From a virus, in the IMG/VR virus record IMGVR_UViG_3300018412_000923, positions 1 through 20,922 of that record: a DNA stretch of 20,922 nt; one strand, given 5' to 3'. Under the pieces are notes generated by a model. The model was not told the DNA's origin and did not search any database. It worked only from the letters and a program-made list of their open reading frames with translations. The position numbers and the translations under genes are program-made. Below are positions 14,055 through 20,922 of the stretch, piece after piece. The number at the start of each line of letters is the position of its first letter. Positions within the stretch are counted from its first letter, which is position 1.

Positions 14055-14398
14055 GGTGTTGCTCCTTGGTTAAGTGCGTGAAACCGCTCAACCATCTTTT
14101 TGTGGCGTAAGCGTGTTAGTAATGTTGGTTGCGCTTGGTTATCAAAGCAGGTGATGCGACCTTTAAATTCCTGGCGCAAGCGACGATAAGCTTTTTTCCA
14201 GCCTGCTCGGCTAGGCCGAAAGGTGATCACCAGTTTTTCACAGACGTTAAAGTCCGCATCTAAATCAACATCAAGGTCAAATTCGGCCTCGGTTGATACT
14301 GCTATTTCACAGTGCAACCCTTCATTAAACAGATATGCATCGTGGTTAGTTGTAACAACAAACTCACCGCGTATTTTGCGAAGTTGATGTTTAAACAT
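14045..14398 (-). CDS. Small early protein with WKKAYRxLR motif, copy 2
   Basis: About 117 residues from the ATG at 14398 (AAGGAG six bases upstream); the open frame to 14431 lacks a ribosome site. It begins MFKHQLRKIRGEFVV, has a run of acidic residues (EFDLDVDLDADF) and then AGWKKAYRRLRQEFKGRI. The neighbouring upstream gene has SWKKAYRILRLNFGKQ in the same relative place and a similar strand-rich N-terminus, so the two are probably paralogues from a tandem duplication. Function unknown. Confidence 0.68.
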   Translation of the reverse strand: MFKHQLRKIRGEFVVTTNHDAYLFNEGLHCEIAVSTEAEFDLDVDLDADFNVCEKLVITFRPSRAGWKKAYRRLRQEFKGRITCFDNQAQPTLLTRLRHKKMVERFHALNQGATPCA

Positions 14399-14849
14399 GG
14401 GCTTCTCCTTCGAGCAGGAATGAATACTCATCGAGGTATTGCAACGTCTGTTCTAACTCCTCTTGACGTTTGCATACTGCTAACAATTCCATTCGAGCAA
14501 CTGCACTACGTATAGAAATTAAACGTTGTAGTGAGCTTCTATTTCTTATGCGCGTTAAATCTTTCTCAATTTCATTCATCTGTTTGCCAAAGTTCAGGCG
14601 TAAAATCCGATAAGCTTTTTTCCAGCTTTTTTTGTCACAATCAAATTGAATTTCTAAATCACTGTGAGTGGTGTCATCATCAATCCAATCTTCAAATGTC
14701 TCGCTATAAACCACGCCAGAATACATTTGATTATCTGGACGATAAGCGATCTCAAAACCACCTTTGATGAGATGTGGCTCACCACGGCTTGCTAAATCTT
14801 TAGCTGTTCTCATCATGCTTGCGTGAAGTCCGTCAATTAAATTAAACAT
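14391..14849 (-). CDS. Small early protein with WKKAYRxLR motif, copy 1
   Basis: A ~152-residue protein, start ATG at 14849 overlapping the MuB stop by 8 bases, with AGGG nine bases before; a TTG at 14855 is possible. The N-terminal half has GGFEIAYRPDNQMYSG and a very acidic stretch (EDWIDDDTTHSDLEIQFD); SWKKAYRILRLNFGKQ follows, then a coiled-coil-like C-terminus. It shares the WKKAYR motif with the next gene. No known family; translation coupled to MuB. Confidence 0.68.
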   Translation of the reverse strand: MFNLIDGLHASMMRTAKDLASRGEPHLIKGGFEIAYRPDNQMYSGVVYSETFEDWIDDDTTHSDLEIQFDCDKKSWKKAYRILRLNFGKQMNEIEKDLTRIRNRSSLQRLISIRSAVARMELLAVCKRQEELEQTLQYLDEYSFLLEGEAHV

Positions 14850-15807
14850 GGTCAAATCCCTCTTGTTTCAGATCGTTAAAGGCATCGCGGATATGGCTTT
14901 CGCCTAAGCGTTCGTTGCTGCCCTGTGCAATCATTGATGCGAGGCGCAGGGTGTGGCTGAGTTTGCGCAACTGTCCGCGCTTGTCGGCAATGCTGTGAAT
15001 AAGCTTCATCTCGCTGTCACTGATTAAGCCCCATGCTGACGCAATGGCTGAAATGTCACTTTTTTTCACTTTGGGAATAGAGAGCTTTTTAGCTATACGT
15101 GACTCAAGACGGGACAGATCTACTTTGCGACTATCGCCGACCATCTTCCCGTAAACGGTTGGGTTACCAACCAGCGCTAAACCAACACCTACTTTTTGCT
15201 GCATCACGCGTAACTCTTCAATCACTTCCAGCTGCAGGTGATCCGCTTCATCAATCACTATCAATCCGTTTGTGCCTTCCAAGCGATGGCGGATAGCATG
15301 GCAAAGTGAATCTTTACGACGTGGCGGGTTTTCAATGCCTAATTCCATCGCTAGTTCATAGAAAAAACCCACTAACCCGGCAATAGAAGGCGAGGCGATA
15401 ATCAGCCAACAGTTGGGCATTTTGTCTGCGTAATGTTTAGCCGCTGCACTTTTTCCCACGCCCGGTGCGCCCATTACTACAGACATACCGTCCCCACGGC
15501 TGGCCTGTGCGTAACGTAAGGTTGAGATCACCTGCTTTGCTGTTGTGGTTTGCACAAAGTCAGGCGCAACAGGCATGCTGTTCTGTTTGTTGCTGTGCAT
15601 ATCCAGCCACTGATGCAGTGTGCTGATAATCGGCGCGTTATCGCCTTTGTAACTGTTTGATAAAAACTGTGATAACCGTGTTTTTCCGATACTGGTTTCA
15701 CGCGCTATCTGCGCTTGTGTGTAGCTAGATGATGCAACCAGGTTGTTGATCGCAATGCGGACGGTATCTGCGTTACTGGTGATTGAAATTACATTTTCTT
15801 CTGTCAT
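14842..15807 (-). CDS. B: MuB-like transposition ATPase
   Basis: A 321-residue AAA+ ATPase that in Mu binds target DNA, stimulates the transposase and provides target immunity. A helix-turn-helix (~28-52, SYTQAQIARETSIGKTRLSQFLS) as in MuB leads to Walker A GAPGVGKS (113-120), Walker B IVIDEADH (183-190) and a C-terminal helical domain. AGAGG lies six bases before the ATG. It follows the transposase after a 70-base gap containing a hairpin. The gene appears intact. Confidence 0.93.
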   Translation of the reverse strand: MTEENVISITSNADTVRIAINNLVASSSYTQAQIARETSIGKTRLSQFLSNSYKGDNAPIISTLHQWLDMHSNKQNSMPVAPDFVQTTTAKQVISTLRYAQASRGDGMSVVMGAPGVGKSAAAKHYADKMPNCWLIIASPSIAGLVGFFYELAMELGIENPPRRKDSLCHAIRHRLEGTNGLIVIDEADHLQLEVIEELRVMQQKVGVGLALVGNPTVYGKMVGDSRKVDLSRLESRIAKKLSIPKVKKSDISAIASAWGLISDSEMKLIHSIADKRGQLRKLSHTLRLASMIAQGSNERLGESHIRDAFNDLKQEGFDHV

Positions 15808-15843
15808 AATTACCTCTGTAAATAATGATTAATCGTTGTTTGG

Positions 15844-15879
15844 AGCCTGTTTATACGTGCGGTATAACAGGCTTTTTTT
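15844..15879 (+). terminator. Plus-strand intrinsic terminator between A and B
   Basis: AGCCTGTT and AACAGGCT arms extended by ATAC/GTAT across one bulged T, with a 5-base loop GTGCG, followed by seven T on the plus strand (15873-15879). The T run overlaps the transposase stop codon region. On the minus strand, the direction of A and B, there is only an A run before the hairpin, so it should stop antisense rather than sense transcripts. Confidence 0.7.
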
Positions 15880-17836
15880 ATATGTCGTCGTCCAGCTGGA
15901 TCAAGTCCATCGCTCTGCAAAATGCATCTTCTCGTTCATCTACTTCAACTTGCTGTTTACGTAGGGTGTTACCCACTTGTTGGAAGATCTCTACAATTTT
16001 GGTTTCTGGTGGTAGGGGTGGTTCAATGATTGGCATTTGTGCAGCAACTTCTGCGATATCCATTTGATGCTGTGCATTAGCTGCTTTTTTAGTGGCTTTG
16101 ACGAACTGCGCGCGGTGACGTTGCTGCTCACGGGCGGCACTGGTATCTGCAAAACCAGATTTTTCCATACACTCTGCAACACATAAGAAACGGCCGTCAG
16201 GGTGATAACAAAAGACCTCTTTATGTAAGTCGCGGGGGTCAAAGCGTATCTCTAATTTCTTCACCATTGCACCAATCAGCTCTAAATTACTGTAACGGTT
16301 TTTGCGATTGGCAATTGTTCCGCCACTTTGCAGAGTAAAGGTGCCATCTTTTTGTAAGGTGACGCTTTCAGTGGTAAGCAGCAGTAAGCGTAATTGCTCT
16401 TTTGTCGCTTTGATGATGCGTGCATGTTCATAACTTCTTGCAAACACCTGATCAAAACTATGCACGCCCTGGCAAACTTCAGTTTGGCGTTTAAGACGCG
16501 CGTTATATTGATTTACACCCGCTTCAACCGTTTTTAAGAAATCAGCAACGTCAATCGCTTTAGAGCCGTAGTTGTCCGGCTTTGCCATTGGGTTTGCACC
16601 TGTATAAGCGCCTGCATTTAATGGGTGTTTGTCGATCAGTTCTTCTAAGCCACCGACACCAAACGCGCGTTCAATTGGCTTAGCCTGGCCGTGGCCTTTG
16701 CCGTAGTTGATACTGGTCCAATGTAATTTAATGCCCAGTAAGGGGATGATCCCTTTTGCCTCATCTTCTTTGACTTTAAAGCGGTAACGGTTTTTAACAC
16801 CGCCCGTCATTTTTTTATTGGCCGCTGCGCGCGTGTTATCTATGGTGACTTCTTTAGGAATGCCGTATTTTTCAATCACACTCATTAAGGCCAGGCGAAT
16901 AGAATCTGTGTTTTCTGAAACATCTGTGTAGTAACCGATGATTTTACGGCTGTAAATATCCTGCCAAAACCATGTTTTAGGACGCAATATTTCGTCGTTA
17001 TGCCAACGCACAAACACGTTGTGCTGATAACCATCGCCATTGATATGCTCCATTGCGTGCATATCTAAAACAGTACGTTGCTGCGCAGGATAAAGGCTCA
17101 TTAAGGCATGTTCACCTTCACGTTTGTAAACGACGTGCTCTTTTGGCAATGCATTTATGCGGCGGCGAATGGTTGTTTCTGCTGGAATAACCCAGCCTTT
17201 ACTTTCACCGGCTTCCCTTGCGCGGTAGATGCAGGTAGTTAATGCGGGTTGCTCTTTGCGTAGGTAATCTGTTTGAATAAATTCCCAAGCTTCCTCTGTA
17301 AAATCAGCATCTAACTTTTCATTTCTTTTATTGTATTTGTCTAAAAGCACCGCTACCCAGTGAGCACGTTCGTAGCCTTTAGATGCGTAATAAGCGCGAC
17401 TTGCAAAGGTGTAGCTAACTGAAAACTTTACAGAGGCCATTTTGATACACATTTTTATAGGCGTTTTTTGAGCACGTAAATCAGCAACGGCACACGCGAC
17501 TTTAAAGCGCCGCTCTGCTCTTGCGCGCTGTTTCTTGGTTGCTATTTTCAGACGCGCATCAAGCATCTCGGGGCAATACGTTAACTCGCTATTTACCGTG
17601 TTACATTTTTCTGGCAGATCGTAAATAATGCCTTCCGCCTCAATTTTTGAATGCTCAAGCAGTAGATGCACCCGTGTAGCTTGTGGTAAAGAGCTAATGT
17701 GATACTCCCTGCCGCCACCTTTCCCGGCGCGGGGACGTGATTGCCATTGCTCATTGTTTGCTTTATTGCGGATGCCCCGGGCGCTGTTAGGCAATCCAAT
17801 TTGTGATACTAATTCTTCCCCTGAAAACCACTCCAT
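15878..17836 (-). CDS. A: MuA-like DDE transposase
   Basis: A 652-residue transposase, close in length to Mu A (663). Order: N-terminal winged helix (1-70, EWFSGEELV), end-binding domains, DDE core and C-terminal domain. The catalytic triad is D268 (HINGDGYQHN), D333 (VTIDNTRAA) and E389 (AKPIERAFG), within one to three residues of Mu D269, D336 and E392. The core is strikingly Mu-like (FVRW, RPKTWFWQD, NRYRFKVKED, KPDNYG). It joins the phage ends and strand-transfers them into target DNA, with MuB. CAGGAG lies eight bases before the ATG and the gene follows ner directly. Confidence 0.97.
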   Translation of the reverse strand: MEWFSGEELVSQIGLPNSARGIRNKANNEQWQSRPRAGKGGGREYHISSLPQATRVHLLLEHSKIEAEGIIYDLPEKCNTVNSELTYCPEMLDARLKIATKKQRARAERRFKVACAVADLRAQKTPIKMCIKMASVKFSVSYTFASRAYYASKGYERAHWVAVLLDKYNKRNEKLDADFTEEAWEFIQTDYLRKEQPALTTCIYRAREAGESKGWVIPAETTIRRRINALPKEHVVYKREGEHALMSLYPAQQRTVLDMHAMEHINGDGYQHNVFVRWHNDEILRPKTWFWQDIYSRKIIGYYTDVSENTDSIRLALMSVIEKYGIPKEVTIDNTRAAANKKMTGGVKNRYRFKVKEDEAKGIIPLLGIKLHWTSINYGKGHGQAKPIERAFGVGGLEELIDKHPLNAGAYTGANPMAKPDNYGSKAIDVADFLKTVEAGVNQYNARLKRQTEVCQGVHSFDQVFARSYEHARIIKATKEQLRLLLLTTESVTLQKDGTFTLQSGGTIANRKNRYSNLELIGAMVKKLEIRFDPRDLHKEVFCYHPDGRFLCVAECMEKSGFADTSAAREQQRHRAQFVKATKKAANAQHQMDIAEVAAQMPIIEPPLPPETKIVEIFQQVGNTLRKQQVEVDEREDAFCRAMDLIQLDDDI

Positions 17837-17838
17837 GG

Positions 17839-18069
17839 CTACTCTCCTGAATCGCTATAACGACTAGGCCAAATTTCCGACAAACTAACGCCAATCGCAT
17901 TGGCGATAATAAGATCCCCTTTCGGCCATTTTCTCGATAAAGAATTCTGCAGTGAATTAGATGCATAACCATTTCCACGAGCTAAAGCAGCTAATGTCGT
18001 ACCTTTCTTTTTTAGTGCTGCACCAATATCAGCGCGATGCCAATCGTGATTATTTTTTTGATGTAACAT
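17839..18069 (-). CDS. ner: Ner-like early regulator
   Basis: A 76-residue Ner/Nlp family DNA-binding protein. Seen: DWHRADIGAALKKKGTTLAALARGNGY with the helix-turn-helix continuing into NSLSRKWPKGDLIIANAIGVSLSEIWPSRY, characteristic of Ner. In Mu, Ner shuts down early and repressor transcription after infection. It is the first gene of the early operon, one base gap from A, with GAGGGG six bases before its ATG. Confidence 0.92.
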   Translation of the reverse strand: MLHQKNNHDWHRADIGAALKKKGTTLAALARGNGYASNSLQNSLSRKWPKGDLIIANAIGVSLSEIWPSRYSDSGE

Positions 18070-18142
18070 GACAACCCCTCTATAATCGTTACTTTAACTT
18101 CTAACACTAACAACAAAGGCTTAAAGAAACCTCTTAAGGTCT

Positions 18143-18171
18143 ATAATAAACTCGGAAGAGTTTTTATTCAA
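18143..18171 (-). promoter_or_regulatory. Early promoter Pe
   Basis: TTGAAT (18171-18166) and TATTAT (18148-18143) on the minus strand with a 17-base spacer, four and five matches to consensus, about 75 bases before ner. One repressor operator copy fills the spacer and another abuts the -35 box. A perfect TATAAT also reads the other way at 18142-18147 and may serve the repressor. Confidence 0.7.
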
Positions 18172-18187
18172 CCTTTCCGAGTTTATT
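18145..18187. promoter_or_regulatory. Operator pair O1/O2 over the early promoter
   Basis: AATAAACTCGGAA (18145-18157) and TTCCGAGTTTATT (18175-18187) are a perfect 13-bp inverted repeat with a 17-base centre. They contain the 12-mers AACTCGGAAGAG (18149-18160, plus) and AACTCGGAAAGG (18183-18172, minus). Both overlap or flank the early promoter, so a bound repressor would block it. Confidence 0.8.
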
Positions 18188-18244
18188 TTAGGCGGTTTTT
18201 GAAGTTATTTTTTATTTCCTTTACTTATCAAAAGGTTAATTGCG

Positions 18245-19198
18245 ATGACAGATAAAAACAAACTCGGAAAGGTTCTTCCTAGTTTAATAGGTGAACTCGG
18301 AAGAGATGATTCTTTACAGGGGCGTTTAAAAATATTAGTGGATAGTGTTGGTAACCCTAATGCTTTTGCTAAATTAACAGGCCTATCTGTCAGTGGATTA
18401 AAACGTTATTTGAACGGTGGAGAACCGTCAGTTTTAAAACTGTTACAGATCTGTGATGCAACTGGAGTTAATCCTAACTGGTTGATGAGAGGGAAGGGAC
18501 TTGTAATGGAACCTGATGAAGTTAATGGCATTTCTAATGAAAGAGCTATTGCAATGATGCTTAATGATGAAGCTGCATTAGCTGAATTAGATGATGAATG
18601 CCTGGAAGCTACGGCAAAACCGAGGCAGCAATATTTAAAAGCAAAAGCTTCATTTGACTTCTTAAGCCCTGAAATTAGGGAAGTTTTATCAACTGCGTTC
18701 TATTTCGCCTCTAAAGAGTTTAATGAAGATATTGTAGATCAAGCACTAACTGAAATAACATCTAACAGATTGATTGAAAAAGATTTTGCGTTAATACCTG
18801 GTTATAGTGTGCAAGTTTCTGCGGGGAATGGCTCTGTCGGAAGTGATGCACAAGTACCAAGTCGATATTTAGCATTTCGTAAAGGCTGGTTGCAATACAA
18901 GGGCTTCAAGCAACAAGATTTGATTGCACTGTGGGCGAAAGGTGACTCAATGGACCCATTGATTGGTGACAATGACACTTTAATAATACATACAACAGAA
19001 AAACGGCCAACTGATGGCAATATCTACGTGCTAAGGCTAGAAGATCAGTTGTGGGTGAAGAGAATACAAGTAACACCATTAGGAAGTTACCTTTTAATTA
19101 GTGATAACAGTATTTATCCACCCATGGAAATAAAAAAAGAAGAGATGGGGAATTTTGATGTAATTGGCAGAGTCGTTCATATTGCAAAAGACGTTTAA
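18245..19198 (+). CDS. S24/LexA-like lysogenic repressor
   Basis: A 317-residue repressor reading toward the phage left end, divergent from the early operon, as Mu c does. The N-terminal helix-turn-helix (~27-65, with NAFAKLTGLSVSGLKRYLNGG) is followed by a helical region and a C-terminal S24 domain: an Ala-Gly at 193-194 as possible cleavage site, Ser235 in GDSMDP and Lys272 in LWVKRI, 37 residues apart as in LexA. Mu's own repressor is not of this type. If self-cleaving, it would make the prophage inducible by RecA/SOS; the cleavage site is uncertain. AAGG lies about nine bases before the ATG. Confidence 0.92.
   Translation: MTDKNKLGKVLPSLIGELGRDDSLQGRLKILVDSVGNPNAFAKLTGLSVSGLKRYLNGGEPSVLKLLQICDATGVNPNWLMRGKGLVMEPDEVNGISNERAIAMMLNDEAALAELDDECLEATAKPRQQYLKAKASFDFLSPEIREVLSTAFYFASKEFNEDIVDQALTEITSNRLIEKDFALIPGYSVQVSAGNGSVGSDAQVPSRYLAFRKGWLQYKGFKQQDLIALWAKGDSMDPLIGDNDTLIIHTTEKRPTDGNIYVLRLEDQLWVKRIQVTPLGSYLLISDNSIYPPMEIKKEEMGNFDVIGRVVHIAKDV
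18261..18305 (+). promoter_or_regulatory. Operator-like copies O3/O4 inside the repressor gene
   Basis: AACTCGGAAAGG (18261-18272) and AACTCGGAAGAG (18294-18305), identical to the two 12-mers in the upstream operator, fall within the first 21 codons of the repressor. They suggest autoregulation or a looped repression complex. Confidence 0.7.
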
Positions 19199-19236
19199 AA
19201 ACTACTTTTAAACGTTTGTTAAACTTGTTTATAAGA

Positions 19237-19268
19237 AAAACGCCGCTTTTCATTTTAAGTGGCGTTTT
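19237..19268 (+). terminator. Terminator of the repressor gene
   Basis: AAAACGCCGCTT and AAGTGGCGTTTT form a 12-bp stem (one G-T pair) with an 8-base loop and end in four T, 38 bases after the repressor stop. Confidence 0.85.
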
Positions 19269-19554
19269 CACAAAATAGGATCAAAAGATCTCATTTTAAG
19301 AAATTTAAGATCTAACTCAAAACCCATATAACAAAGAAGATTCAAAACAGCACCAGGACGGCATAAAGTAAACAGGGAACACAAACCACAAACAAGCAAC
19401 AACCCCTCGCTACAACTAGCATTACAGCCCAAATCAGCACACAATAACATCCTACAAAATCAAACCAAAAACCACAGCCACATCCGTATGATTCCGTAAA
19501 ATTTCACCAAATTCCATACCCTCTATTCTTTTTCATTCTTAATGACTCTATACA
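19269..19554. mobile_element. Prophage left end
   Basis: No gene seen. On the minus strand the phage begins at 19554 with TGTATAGAGTCATTAAGAAT, closely matching the Mu left-end start TGTATTGATTCACTTGAAGT, then a GAAAAAG run as in the Mu L1 transposase site. The host gene's frame enters the element at this exact base. Further transposase sites (L2, L3) must lie inside, but I cannot place them with confidence. The other end of the element lies beyond position 1. Confidence 0.85.
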
Positions 19555-20295
19555 ACGGGTAAAGCTACGTCGGCTCATTAAACAATGTTGTGCGATATTA
19601 TCAATGCTATGAGCCTGCTTTAAATCGCTTAAAATCCAGTCCATCATCTGGGCAATTCTTTTATTAGCCGGGCGCTCGGGTAGCGGCAGCCTAATATACT
19701 GTTTCTGACCCCCATGACGATAGGGCGCCGTTACCAGTCTTCTGGCTACCTGATTTGCCTCCATACTGCCCAGTTTTTTCCTGACAATATGCAGGCAGCA
19801 GTCGATTGCTGCCGCTGTTCCTGCTGAGGTTATGAGACGTTCATTTTCAATATAGAGCGGCTCTGAATCGACCCGAATGGCAGGGAATCGGGCCGCAAAA
19901 TTTTCTGCATAAGCCCAGTGGGTTGTGGCGCTCTGGCCATCAAGCAACCCGGTTGCGGCCAAAAGATAAGCGCCTAAGCAAAGACCCACCACTGTTGCAC
20001 CTTGCTGGTAGGCTTCTTTTAAACAGTGGATTAGTTCTGCAGAGGGGGCTTTATCGAGATCATGCCAGCTGGGAATAATGACCAGATCAGCGCTGGCGAT
20101 AACCTCCAGCGAGTGGTTTATAAACAGATCAAAACCGCTGCTTGCACAAAGGCGGCCCTTTTTTAAGGCGCACACTTTTACCTCAAAAGGGTTGTATTTA
20201 CCGGCAAAAGCATCCGCAAAAACAACGCAGGGAACGGACAGGTGAAAAGGACTTATACCATCAAAAGCAAGCACCGCAACCTGTATTTTTTTCAT
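19504..20295 (-). pseudogene. GlxA-family regulator gene disrupted by the prophage
   Basis: A host regulator of the GlxA type: an N-terminal DJ-1/PfpI domain (1-190; VAVLAFDGISPFHLS at the start and GLCLGAYLLAATGLLDG with Cys106 at the nucleophile position) and a C-terminal AraC DNA-binding domain. The latter breaks off in its first helix-turn-helix (IDNIAQHCLMSRRSFTR, ending at residue 247). Residues 248-263 (CIESLRMKK...) are read from phage DNA until a stop at 19504. Full-length relatives run to roughly 310-330 residues, so about 65-80 residues including the second helix-turn-helix are missing and should lie past the phage right end. The product is unlikely to bind DNA normally. Confidence 0.88.
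19555..19559. repeat. Predicted 5-bp target-site duplication
   Basis: ACGGG (CCCGT on the minus strand) adjoins the phage terminal TG. It fits the Mu target preference N-Y-S-R-N. Its partner copy should flank the right end outside this window. Confidence 0.65.
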
Positions 20296-20422
20296 TAATT
20301 ATCACTTCTCTTGTGCAATAACAATATGGCCCGATATGAGCGTTATCTGTCTTTGCGGGGGCTATTTAGTCTCTGTTATTTACTTGATAATTGTCTCTGT
20401 CAATTATAACGGAGAAAAAATA
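20296..20422. promoter_or_regulatory. Divergent intergenic region of the host gene pair
   Basis: A 127-bp spacer between the divergent regulator and hydrolase genes, AT-rich near 20380-20420 (TTACTTGATAATTGTCTCTG area). It should hold both promoters and the regulator's binding site; I cannot assign boxes reliably. Confidence 0.4.
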
Positions 20423-20922
20423 ATGTCTAAACCCGCATTACTACTGATAGATCTACAAAACGATTATTTTCCCGAGGGTAAATACCCATTATGGAATACC
20501 GAGCTGCTTTTAACTGCAACTGAAAAAGCAGTGAACAAAGCGCAGCAAGCCGGTGTGCCTATTATTCTTATCCAACATATTGTTGAGAGTAAATTAGGTT
20601 TGGCGCCTTTTTTTAATCAGGGCACGAAAGGGGCCGATATCCACCCGCGAATTTTAGCGGCAGCGCCTGATGCACCTGTTGTTATAAAAAACTGCGCAGA
20701 TAGTTTTTATAAAACCAATCTTGAACAGGTGCTCTGTGAACTCGATGTCGATACGCTTTGGATTGCGGGTATGATGACGCAAAATTGTGTGACGCATACT
20801 GCTATCTCTAAGGCCGCTGAAAAATATGACGTATCTATTGTGCACGACTTATGCAGCAGTGTAGATGAGATGATTCATAATATTGCACTGCGCGCCATAT
20901 CAATACGTATTCCGCTTATCTC
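20423..20922 (+). CDS. Isochorismatase-fold cysteine hydrolase, partial
   Basis: The frame is open from ATG 20423 to the window edge (166 codons), with GGAG eight bases before the start. It belongs to the isochorismatase/nicotinamidase-like hydrolases: Asp10 in LLIDLQNDY, Lys89 in VVIKNCADSF and Cys122 in GMMTQNCVTHT form the catalytic triad. The substrate is not evident. Relatives run to about 170-200 residues, so only the C-terminus is missing. GlxA-type regulators commonly sit next to such hydrolase genes, and divergence suggests the disrupted regulator controlled this one. Confidence 0.9.
   Translation, partial: MSKPALLLIDLQNDYFPEGKYPLWNTELLLTATEKAVNKAQQAGVPIILIQHIVESKLGLAPFFNQGTKGADIHPRILAAAPDAPVVIKNCADSFYKTNLEQVLCELDVDTLWIAGMMTQNCVTHTAISKAAEKYDVSIVHDLCSSVDEMIHNIALRAISIRIPLI

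Noticed and set aside
19268-19450. A 60-codon minus-strand frame in the phage end region
   Set aside because: Cys/Leu-rich unlikely translation, no ribosome site, and placed in the phage-end region where transposase sites are expected.
19480-19500. CCGTA repeated 10 bp apart near the left end as a transposase L2 site
   Set aside because: It does not match the first end site well; the repeat is too short to support a binding-site call.
1-20922. CRISPR arrays, tRNA or rRNA genes, insertion sequences
   Set aside because: Looked for repeat-spacer patterns, tRNA cloverleaf arms and other transposases; none seen besides the Mu-like transposase.

Overview
The window is the left part of an integrated Mu-like transposable prophage, followed on the right by the bacterial DNA it inserted into. 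The transposase (MuA type, D268/D333/E389), the MuB ATPase, Ner, GemA, the Mor/C activator and a Mu head module (gp27 to gpT) are all recognisable. Host-side genes (a GlxA-type regulator and an isochorismatase-fold hydrolase), moderate GC and strong Shine-Dalgarno sites suggest a gammaproteobacterium; I cannot name the genus. The prophage is drawn backwards: its left end is at 19554, nearly all its genes are on the minus strand, and its right half lies beyond position 1.

Layout from right to left. 20423-20922 is a hydrolase cut by the window edge. 19555-20295 is a host GlxA-family regulator gene broken inside its AraC-type helix-turn-helix by the phage end. 19199-19554 is the phage end region with a terminator. 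18245-19198 is a LexA/CI-type (S24) repressor on the plus strand. 18143-18305 holds four copies of a 12-bp operator around the early promoter. 11021-18069 is the early operon: ner, A, B, two paralogous small genes, four further small genes including DUF3164 and gemA, a zinc-finger-like gene, the Mor/C activator and a 59-residue protein, closed by a terminator at 10973. 9803-10930 is a separate unit with its own TTGACA promoter, a P1/P7 C4-like antisense RNA locus and a Bro-N antirepressor. 9183-9752 is a plus-strand lipoprotein 'moron'. 1-9072 are late genes: lysis cassette, small and large terminase, portal, MuF head protein, gpG, protease/scaffold and the first codons of the major head protein gpT.

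How it fits together. The repressor should hold the early promoter off by binding between its -10 and -35 and beside it. Once released, Ner, A and B drive replicative transposition. The single Mor/C protein is the natural activator of the late genes, and I find one shared 17-bp site (ATCCCGAA-N3-CTTCAA) placed 23 bp before a -10 hexamer ahead of both the lysis genes and gene I. A second immunity layer, an antisense RNA controlling an antirepressor, sits between the early and late blocks.

Most notable: (1) the MuF head protein carries an extra C-terminal zinc-metalloprotease-like domain of much lower GC, followed by an overlapping acidic small gene, which fits a phage-borne polymorphic toxin with its immunity protein; (2) the C4-type RNA circuit inside a Mu-like phage; (3) the paired late-promoter motif; (4) the exact phage/host junction.
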